A DNA stretch of 64,000 nucleotides. Origin: Planctomycetaceae bacterium (GTDB lineage: Bacteria > Planctomycetota > Planctomycetia > Planctomycetales > Planctomycetaceae). A model generated the notes under the pieces. It did no database searches. It saw only the letters and a list, made by a program, of their open reading frames with translations, and was not told where the DNA came from. The position numbers were made by a program, and so were the translations under genes. This document shows, one piece after another, positions 35,772 through 42,647 of the stretch. Position 1 is the stretch's first letter; every line of letters begins with the position of its first letter. The DNA lies in NCBI GenBank assembly GCA_024742875.1, contig JANSXP010000011.1:62001-126000 (forward strand), written 5' to 3'.

Positions 35772-38495
35772 ATGTTGAACATCCATTCTTTAAGAGCGAA
35801 CCGACCAGCATCGCCGATCAGGTTTCTGATCCTTCTGACGTTGTGGTTAACACCTTCTGTGGCTAAGGCGGATGTTGGACTTCCCACAATCTTTTCCAGC
35901 AATATGGTGCTTCAACGGGAGTTGGCGGTGCCTGTTTGGGGGACTGCTGACCCGGGCGAAGACGTCACAGTGAGGTTTGCAGGGCAGTCCAAACAGACCA
36001 CAGCAGATGCAGATGGAAAGTGGATGGTGCGGCTGGATCCACTGGCAACTTCCCACAGGAAACAGACTCTGCTTGTCGAAGGAAAGAATCGGCTGGAACT
36101 TTCCGGTGTACTGGTCGGCGAAGTCTGGCTGTGCAGCGGGCAGTCGAACATGGCCGATTCGTTCAGCTCCAGCAAGAATCGATTCATCGAACCAGAGTAT
36201 TTCGAGAAGGGTCTGGCTCAAATGCGAGTCTCCACTCGGCACGGCTGGACGGGCATCGACGAAAAAACGCAGCGGTCAGTCTCTCGCGTTGGATTCTACT
36301 TTGGCGAAAAACTGTACCGAGAACTGCAGGTCCCGATCGGTTTGATCCTGCGATACAACTCCGGGACACCGATCCAGGCATGGATCCCGAAAGACGATTC
36401 GGAGATCATTCGAAAACGACTTGGCATCCCCGAAGGCTGGAATGATATTCAGGAGAATCGAAATCCAGGGGTTCAGTTCGCCGACAAAATTGAACCGATC
36501 ATTCCCGTTTGTTTTCGGGGAGTGATTTGGTACCAGGGTGAGCGGAATGCCAAAACGCAGACAGGCCATGAATATCGCCATCTGCTGCCCTTTATGATCG
36601 ACAATTGGCGCCAGCTGTTCGCACGTCGTGCCGGAGTGCCCGTACGAAAGTTCCCTTTTTACTACGTTCAGGTTCCCACTCAGGATGCCACCGGAGAATG
36701 GCCGTGGCTGCGAGACGCTATGCGTCGCGCGCTGGCGACCACCCAGAACACCGGAATGGCCGTCTTTTATGACCACGGCCCCAGCCTGCATCCTCATGAC
36801 AAGCGTTATGCCGGAGAACGGCTGGCTCTTTGGGCACTTGCGAAAGACTACGGCAGATCGAAGCTGGAATATTCGGGGCCGTTGTTGAAGAGCGTCGAAT
36901 TCCGCGGCAATACGGCGCGACTTTTCTTCGACCATGTCGCAGGGGGACTCAGGAACCCTGCCGGCGATGAGACAAGCCTGGACTTTTTTGAAATCGCCGG
37001 TGAAGACGCAAAGTACGTTACAGCGAACGCAAAGATCGTCGGCGACCAGGTTCATGTGACCAGTCCCAGCATCGCCAACCCGAAATTCGTGCGATATCTG
37101 TTCCGCAAAGAACAACCTGACCCGGCCATCAGTCTTGTGAATTCAGCCGGGCTGCCCGCGTCGAGTTTCATGACGGATGACTTCAAACCACCGCGGGAAC
37201 CAATCACTCAGCGGCCACCAAACAGACAACTGACCGAAGCGGAAATGGCGGCACGCAAAGCGGATCGAATCGCAAGGCGAGAAGCTCGGAACGCCCCTGC
37301 CACCACAAAGGAGTTACCCGGAAAGCCATCGTCAGGCAAAGCCATGAAAACACAGGACGCTGCTTTGCCTGCGGAAGCAGATGGACCTGCGCCGGAAGTT
37401 GTGGATTTGTCTTCTGAAGATATTTCCTACGCCAAAGAGCAGCATCTTCCCGATCTCGAACGACCATTCCTCGATGCGACTCCGGAGGACATGGCGGACG
37501 GAATCGAGGTTGGCGAACTTGGCACCGATAGCGGTGACAGGGAGATGATCGTGGCATTCGCTCGAGAAATCGCCGCTGGTAAGCACGGAGATGTCGACAG
37601 CCTGTTGATTCATCACGACGGCCGATTGATTTTTGAATCGTACTTTCGCCGCGGGCGAGCCAACTATCCTCACTACCAAATGTCGATCACAAAATCCTAC
37701 ACGGCGATGGCGCTGGGCCGCGCCATTCAACTTGGCCGTTTGAAGATGTCCGACCTGAATCGACCTGTGCTCGACTTTCTGAAGGACATCGACCGAAGCA
37801 ATCTCGCCACTGGCAGCCACACGATCACTTTGAACGACGCCTTGAACATGCACTCGGGGATTCGCGTCGACAAAGCAACTGTCGCGAACCTTCGAAAATC
37901 GGCGAGCACGTTGAAGGGACAGGGACAGATTCAGGCGTACCTTGAATACACGGCTCCGATCACGAAAGAGTCCAGACAATACAAGTATCAGTCATCTGAC
38001 CCGTCGATCGTGATGCAGGTGATTGAATCCGTCGTGCCGGGATCAGCGCGTGAATTCATCCAGAAAGAACTGCTCAAGCCAATGGGAATTTCCAATTTTG
38101 GCTGGCAGGATGACGTGAGCGGTCTGCCGAAATCAGCTGCTGGCAGCAGCATGAGATCTCGCGACATGATCAAGTGGGGGATGCTGGTACAGAACCGCGG
38201 CGAGTGGGACGGCGAGCGATTGATCCCGGCCGAGTTCGTACAGCGGGCGACTTCCAGAATCCACACAAATCCGCAGGACACGTCATACGGCTACTTTTGG
38301 TGGCGTCATGATGTCGAAGTGCAGGGAAAGACGTACGACCTAAAATCAGGCCGCGGTGCTGGTGGCCAATTTATCATGATGATTGACGAATTGGATCTGA
38401 TTATGGCCGTCACATCTCACAACAAAGGAATGGGCAACATGCTGAATACTGCCCCACAGCGGGTCATTCCTGCGATGCTTTCCACGGCTCCCTGA
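35772..38495 (+). CDS. Sialate O-acetylesterase (SASA)-beta-lactamase/serine hydrolase fusion
   Basis: A 907-residue exported protein with GGAG before ATG 35772. The first half is a SASA-type SGNH esterase: PTIFSSNMVLQRELAVPVWGTADPGE, nucleophile Ser125 in VWLCSGQSNM, GLILRYNSGTPIQAWIP, GVIWYQGERNA and HPHDKRYAGERLALWALAK. A basic linker follows near 480-530 (ARKADRIARREARNA). The second half is a class C beta-lactamase-related serine hydrolase with S-I-T-K (Ser638, Lys641), ALNMHSGIRVD, YKYQSSDPSIV (Tyr-x-Ser/Asn-like) and YGYFWWRHD. Both halves look catalytically complete. The pair could remove two kinds of ester from a decorated polysaccharide; substrate unknown. Last gene of the island's right arm, about 470 bases from attR. 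Confidence 0.92.
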   Translation: MLNIHSLRANRPASPIRFLILLTLWLTPSVAKADVGLPTIFSSNMVLQRELAVPVWGTADPGEDVTVRFAGQSKQTTADADGKWMVRLDPLATSHRKQTLLVEGKNRLELSGVLVGEVWLCSGQSNMADSFSSSKNRFIEPEYFEKGLAQMRVSTRHGWTGIDEKTQRSVSRVGFYFGEKLYRELQVPIGLILRYNSGTPIQAWIPKDDSEIIRKRLGIPEGWNDIQENRNPGVQFADKIEPIIPVCFRGVIWYQGERNAKTQTGHEYRHLLPFMIDNWRQLFARRAGVPVRKFPFYYVQVPTQDATGEWPWLRDAMRRALATTQNTGMAVFYDHGPSLHPHDKRYAGERLALWALAKDYGRSKLEYSGPLLKSVEFRGNTARLFFDHVAGGLRNPAGDETSLDFFEIAGEDAKYVTANAKIVGDQVHVTSPSIANPKFVRYLFRKEQPDPAISLVNSAGLPASSFMTDDFKPPREPITQRPPNRQLTEAEMAARKADRIARREARNAPATTKELPGKPSSGKAMKTQDAALPAEADGPAPEVVDLSSEDISYAKEQHLPDLERPFLDATPEDMADGIEVGELGTDSGDREMIVAFAREIAAGKHGDVDSLLIHHDGRLIFESYFRRGRANYPHYQMSITKSYTAMALGRAIQLGRLKMSDLNRPVLDFLKDIDRSNLATGSHTITLNDALNMHSGIRVDKATVANLRKSASTLKGQGQIQAYLEYTAPITKESRQYKYQSSDPSIVMQVIESVVPGSAREFIQKELLKPMGISNFGWQDDVSGLPKSAAGSSMRSRDMIKWGMLVQNRGEWDGERLIPAEFVQRATSRIHTNPQDTSYGYFWWRHDVEVQGKTYDLKSGRGAGGQFIMMIDELDLIMAVTSHNKGMGNMLNTAPQRVIPAMLSTAP

Positions 38496-38967
38496 TCGGG
38501 CGCCTCACCAGCGGAACCGCCGCAACGCCATTCGGTTCGCAGCCATTCGGAATCGTGAACGTGTGCGAAACGAGTGTCACGGTCTCTGCTACCCCCGCCG
38601 GCAGGACTCAAAGTACGAAAAAGCGATTAACCCGATTTCAGTCTGTAATCGTTTCGTATTGTAAGCTGTTTCTCTTGAGGAGTTTTCGACATGACTGCCT
38701 GCCCTCAAATTCGTTCTGCGCTGCTGCGAACCTCTGCCTTTGCGACGCAGTCGGCTGGCACGCTCAGCGCGAGCCTCAGAGAGTCGATCGCATCAAGCAG
38801 TTCGATGGGCAACCTGGCCACATCACGGGCTGACTGATCAACCGACCGGATCAGTTGCCAGGCTGCATGTACCACCAGATCACGATTCCCGACGTCTGCG
38901 TAAGAATCTGCGGAGTTCTTCTGTTCCGTTTCGGGCTCACCAATAACAACACTCGCGAAACGGACGG
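38496..38967. other. Right end of island, mostly non-coding
   Basis: No confident gene. A 48-codon frame at 38691-38837 (MTACPQIRSALLRTSAFATQ...) has gaggag 8 bases upstream of its ATG but no recognisable similarity. The opposite strand has an open frame ending at 38705 that reads through the att repeat and the 25-bp repeat. It may contain decayed mobile-element sequence. Confidence 0.45.
38896..38920 (+). repeat. Inner 25-bp repeat, right copy
   Basis: This segment, beginning ctgcgtaagaatctgcggag, matches 4440-4464 at 23 of 25 bases in the same orientation. It lies about 48 bases inside the right att repeat. Presence just inside both ends of the island fits an integrase arm-type site or a duplicated integrase-gene scrap. 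Confidence 0.6.
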
Positions 38968-38995
38968 GGGTTCGGAAGCCATCCACTTCCGTTTC
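38968..38995 (+). repeat. attR-like direct repeat of the selC 3' end
   Basis: Reads gggttcg, four mismatched bases, then ccatccacttccgtttc, the last 17 bases being identical to 4315-4331. The matching part covers the 3' half of tRNA-Sec (T-stem remnant and acceptor strand) plus four bases beyond the tRNA. No other tRNA parts are present, so it is not a second tRNA gene. It defines the right boundary of the proposed ~34.7-kb island. Confidence 0.82.
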
Positions 38996-39123
38996 TACGT
39001 TTCTGTCTTTCCAACTCCAGCGATTTTGCTCATTCGCTGCCGCGAACGCTCGTCGCTGAGCAGTATGGTAACGCAGCCCAGCGCATCTTCAGTGAGTCTC
39101 GAACGACTCGATTGAGCAATCGC

Positions 39124-39540
39124 TCACATTCCGTGCGCAGGCTGCTCGCTCCGTTCACTCCGCCGACGATGATGCCACCACAGCAGGGCGTTAAGAGCCA
39201 GCAGCGGCGCCCACAACACCCAGTGGAGGATGATCATCCAGCGGGTGCCGCGCCCATTGTCTTTGGCGTCCCCCCACCACCGCAGAGAAGCGCGGGGAAC
39301 CCGAGCATCAATCCAGCCGGAGAACTCTTTCTTCTTCATCGGTTCGAAGTGCACGATGACCGGCCACCAGGGGCGCTGTGGACGCGTAACGCTGTCCATC
39401 TCAATCAGCCAGCCGATGGGGTGCGAGTAGATCGACACCCGCCCCTGCGCCGACATGACACGAAACCGGCTCAAGACGGTCAGCAGGACAACGACCAGCA
39501 GTACCAGACGGGCGGCAAGTCGAAACAGGATCCAGATCAC
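39124..39540 (-). CDS. Small two-helix membrane protein
   Basis: A 138-residue protein from GTG 39540, with AGGAG eight bases upstream, better supported than the start further upstream. It has an N-terminal transmembrane helix (ILFRLAARLVLLVVVLLTVL) and a second near the C-terminus (MIILHWVLWAPLLALNALLWW) followed by a basic end (HHRRRSERS). The middle is Trp/Pro-rich (RPQRPWWPVIVHFEP). It resembles small paired-helix membrane proteins common in planctomycetes, of unknown function. It is the first gene outside the right boundary of the island, so before integration it would have stood near selC. Confidence 0.7.
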   Translation of the reverse strand: MIWILFRLAARLVLLVVVLLTVLSRFRVMSAQGRVSIYSHPIGWLIEMDSVTRPQRPWWPVIVHFEPMKKKEFSGWIDARVPRASLRWWGDAKDNGRGTRWMIILHWVLWAPLLALNALLWWHHRRRSERSEQPAHGM

Positions 39541-40063
39541 AGTGTGTGCTCCTTTGTCGCAACTTTTCGTTGATGACACCTTCTGCGGCACGTTAGCCGC
39601 ATCGTTCCTCCAGGATGCTGTGAGCTCTGCTGCCGTCTGCGCGGCAAATCCACTTCGGCAATGGTATCAGTTGCTGGGCCCATCAGTCGCCGGTGCCAAC
39701 AATCGCTGATCAGATTGCCCTTCTGAGTTTCTTCTCGTGCCATATCCCGTAGGTCACACAACGCGGCGTGATGGCTGCTGGGAACGAAATTCTGCCATCA
39801 GCGCGGCTGTTCTGAAGACTGTAACAGACTGTTCCCGTTCAACGGGAACAGTCTGTTACAGTTCAACGGGAAATGCTCACTCCAACAGAACGCAGCAGAA
39901 AATGATGAGATGGCAGTGACCAGTTCGTACAATAGGCGGAAGGCGCGGCCTGCAGGCCAAATGACCAGGCAGGGAAATCAGATGACAACACCTCGAAACA
40001 GCGGCATCAGACGCCCACCAGGCGAAAATTAAGGCAAAACGCGACAACTCCTGAGAACGCTTT
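39541..40063. other. Intergenic region with perfect palindrome
   Basis: About 520 bases without a credible gene. It holds the 45-nt palindrome described separately and a short palindrome ggcctgcaggcc near 39948. It separates the divergent membrane-protein gene and DUF1552 gene, so promoters for both are expected here. Confidence 0.55.
39818..39862. repeat. Perfect 22-bp inverted repeat (45-nt palindrome)
   Basis: Arms 39818-39839 and 39841-39862 are exact reverse complements around a single central c, with inner arm text tgttcccgtt / aacgggaaca. The inner unit gttcaacgggaa recurs directly after the right arm at 39861-39872. Without a T-run it is not a standard terminator. It could be an operator, a transposon end, a REP-like element or a cruciform site. 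Confidence 0.9.
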
Positions 40064-41356
40064 ATGACAAATCACGTTAACCGCAGGCATCTGCTGCGCG
40101 GCGCTGGCGCGCTAATCGCATTGCCTGGGCTGGAGTCGATTGGCTTCCGCCGATCGGCTTCGGCCGCAAAGAAGTCGCCGCCGCAACCAGACAAACGTCT
40201 GGTCTTTCTGGGGCTGGGGTTTGGGGTGACACAGGAGACGTGGTTTCCTGACGTCGAACAAACGGGAGCCGAATACAGGCTGCCGGAAGGGCTCAAGCCG
40301 CTGGCACGACACAGGAACGACTTTACGGTCGTGCAGGGCTGCGCGAATCAGTTCAGCAATGAGGCCCACTGGGGAAGCACGTTCTGGCTGACCGGTGCCA
40401 ATCGTTTCGCCGTGCCCGGCCAGAACATGTCCAACAGCATCTCCGCCGATCAGGTGGCCGCGCAGCATTTCGGTCAGACGACACGTTTTTCGTCCATTCA
40501 GCTGAACAGCACAGATGGCAGTTCGTCAGGTCATGGCCCTGGTCTCTCCCTGGCCTGGGACCAGCGCGGAAAGCCTGTTGCAGGTTTCAACAATCCGGTG
40601 CACGTGTTTCACAGGCTGTTCTCCGCCGACGACATGCCACTGGAGCAGCGACAGGCGGCCATCGCCGAAGACCACAGTGTGCTGGATGCCGTCCTCACGG
40701 ACGCCCGTCGTGTCAAGCGCGGTCTTTCCGGAACCGACAGGCAGAAACTGGAGGAGTACTTTCAGGGCATCCGCGACATCGAGAAACGACTGAGCAGGGA
40801 CGAACAATGGCTCGAGATCCCCAAAGCCAGACCGCCCCTGGACGAACCCGGGCCGAGTCTGAAAGGACGCGAAGAAATTGCCGTCATGTACGACCTGATT
40901 GTCGCCGCGCTGCAGACGGACAGCACACGTGTGATGACGTATCGCATGCCAGGTCAAAGTCTTCTGCAGAGTCTCGGCGTCTCACTGGGCGCCCATAACG
41001 TCAGCCATTACTCTCCGGGAGAACGCATGCAGGCTTCCCAGACGCGCGACCAGACTCACTGCGAGCTGCTGGCCGGCCTGATCGACAGGCTCAAAGCCAC
41101 AAAAGAGGAAGATGGATCAAGTCTCTTTGACCATGTAGCGCTGGCCTTCGGTTCCAATATCAGCTCAATCCACTACCTGACAAACTGTCCCACAATTCTC
41201 ACAGGCGGCGGAGCCAGTCTGAAGCTGGGTCAGCATCTCGTCCTGCCGCAGGACACGCCGCTGTGTAATGTCTGGCTGACGATGCTGCAGGGCCTGGGCA
41301 TCAGCGTGGAACAACACGGTGACAGCACGGGGGTTGTCAAACAGCTGCAGGCTTAG
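40064..41356 (+). CDS. DUF1552 family protein, paralogue of island copy
   Basis: A 430-residue protein with twin-arginine-like leader VNRRHLLRGAGALIALPGLE. It aligns along its whole length with the protein at 9145-10431: shared segments include QFSNEAHWGSTFWLTGANR, SDADDMPLEQRQ-like text, AALQTDSTR, FGSNISSIHYLTNCPTILTG and the variant signature HNVSHYSPGERM. It is the chromosomal (outside-island) counterpart. Its original DUF1592 partner may be the pseudogene at 44952, now separated by another DUF1552/DUF1592 pair. Family function is unknown. Confidence 0.93.
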   Translation: MTNHVNRRHLLRGAGALIALPGLESIGFRRSASAAKKSPPQPDKRLVFLGLGFGVTQETWFPDVEQTGAEYRLPEGLKPLARHRNDFTVVQGCANQFSNEAHWGSTFWLTGANRFAVPGQNMSNSISADQVAAQHFGQTTRFSSIQLNSTDGSSSGHGPGLSLAWDQRGKPVAGFNNPVHVFHRLFSADDMPLEQRQAAIAEDHSVLDAVLTDARRVKRGLSGTDRQKLEEYFQGIRDIEKRLSRDEQWLEIPKARPPLDEPGPSLKGREEIAVMYDLIVAALQTDSTRVMTYRMPGQSLLQSLGVSLGAHNVSHYSPGERMQASQTRDQTHCELLAGLIDRLKATKEEDGSSLFDHVALAFGSNISSIHYLTNCPTILTGGGASLKLGQHLVLPQDTPLCNVWLTMLQGLGISVEQHGDSTGVVKQLQA

Positions 41357-41423
41357 CGCGGCTGCCACCGTGAATGGGTGGGGCGACAGGCCCCCTAAAC
41401 ACATTGCAACAGAGGGTAAAAAC

Positions 41424-42647
41424 ATGAAAAGACGGACTGTTCTTTCGGGGGCTGGCGTAGCCCTGCTGCTGCCTCGCATGGAAAGCCTGGGCCAGGTGAG
41501 TGAGACACATCCTCCGCGTCGCCTGCTGACCATTGTGAATCATCTCAGTTTTTATCAGCCGGAACTGATACCGGAGTCAGACGGCGCCTTCGGCAATGCC
41601 CCCTCCCTCCTGGACGCCCTCTCCGATCACTTCGAGCACCTGAAAGTCTTCAGCGGTCTGGCCAACCCGGCTGTTCAAAACGGTTTCGGTCACACGCCGT
41701 GCGTTGGCATTCTCTCCGGTTATTTCAACAAGCTTGAGCGTCGCAACCGTCTGTCGATTGACCAGGCGATCGCGGATCTGATTGGCGGTGACACACGATT
41801 CAAGTCACTCGTGTTTCAGGCGGGGGAGAACCTTAACTTCTCTCAGATCTCATGGGACCGGCACGGCCTGCCGGTGAAGCAGATCGACTCACCACGCCGA
41901 ATTTTTAATCTGCTCTTTCAGGTCGACGAGAAACACGCGACACAGAAACAGGTGCTTGCCGAAGACCGCAGCATTCTTGACGCGCTGTTTCAGCAGGCCA
42001 GGTCGATGAAGAAGCGTCTGAACGCCACTGACCGTGCAAAGCTGGATGAATACCTGACATCGGTTCGCGAAGTGGAGCAAACGGTGAAACGCCGCGAGTA
42101 CTGGGCTGACCGTGACAGGCCGCAGGTGGATTACGAACTGGCTGACTTTGACCGCAGGTCAGTGGATGACTACGTTGCCACTCTGCTGGACCTGGCGGTT
42201 CTGGCACTGGAAACCGATTCGACGCGTGCCGTCACGGTACAGATCCCCTTCTGGGAAGGCTTCCGGGAGTCGGAACTGAGCGGCAACTATCACGATCTGT
42301 CTCACCACGGCCAAAAGCCCGAAAAGATCAAAAAGCTGCTCATGATGGAGCACGCCATCCTCACACGGATCTGCGACGCTCTGGGAACGATGAAGCGGCG
42401 CAGCGCCGGCCACAGTTCGGTTTTCGACCAAACGACCGTGCTACTGACGGCGTCGATGGGCAGCGCAAACGCCCACAACTTTGACGACCTGCCGGCGCTC
42501 GTGTTCGACGGCCGCATGAAGAAGACTGGCCACTGGCAGAAGCGGGATATGCCCATGAGCAACCTGTACCTTGGCTTGCTGCAGATGTTTGGCGCCGAAC
42601 AGGATCGTTTCGGAGAAAGCACTTCGGCCCTGGAGGTACTGGCATGA
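41424..42647 (+). CDS. DUF1552 (HXXSHH) family protein
   Basis: A 407-residue protein. ATG 41424 follows AGAGGGT by eight bases; the longer frame from 41319 overlaps the previous gene. Leader MKRRTVLSGAGVALLLPRME is short and twin-arginine-like. Motifs: LLTIVNHLSFYQPELIPES, LKVFSGLANPAVQNGFGHTPCVGILSG, KLDEYLTSVREVEQTV, LAVLALETDSTRAVTV and the canonical signature YHDLSHHGQKPEK. It lacks the usual SGMGNASSH form, reading ASMGSANAHNFDDLPALVFDG. Its stop overlaps the DUF1592 start by four bases. Confidence 0.92.
   Translation: MKRRTVLSGAGVALLLPRMESLGQVSETHPPRRLLTIVNHLSFYQPELIPESDGAFGNAPSLLDALSDHFEHLKVFSGLANPAVQNGFGHTPCVGILSGYFNKLERRNRLSIDQAIADLIGGDTRFKSLVFQAGENLNFSQISWDRHGLPVKQIDSPRRIFNLLFQVDEKHATQKQVLAEDRSILDALFQQARSMKKRLNATDRAKLDEYLTSVREVEQTVKRREYWADRDRPQVDYELADFDRRSVDDYVATLLDLAVLALETDSTRAVTVQIPFWEGFRESELSGNYHDLSHHGQKPEKIKKLLMMEHAILTRICDALGTMKRRSAGHSSVFDQTTVLLTASMGSANAHNFDDLPALVFDGRMKKTGHWQKRDMPMSNLYLGLLQMFGAEQDRFGESTSALEVLA

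Noticed and set aside
38968-38995. Second tRNA gene at the right repeat
   Set aside because: Only the 3' part of the tRNA matches; no acceptor 5' strand, D-arm or anticodon arm is present, so it is an attachment-site copy.
39818-39862. Rho-independent terminator
   Set aside because: The hairpin is long and perfect with a one-base loop and is followed by caacggg rather than a T-run; it also lies between divergent genes.
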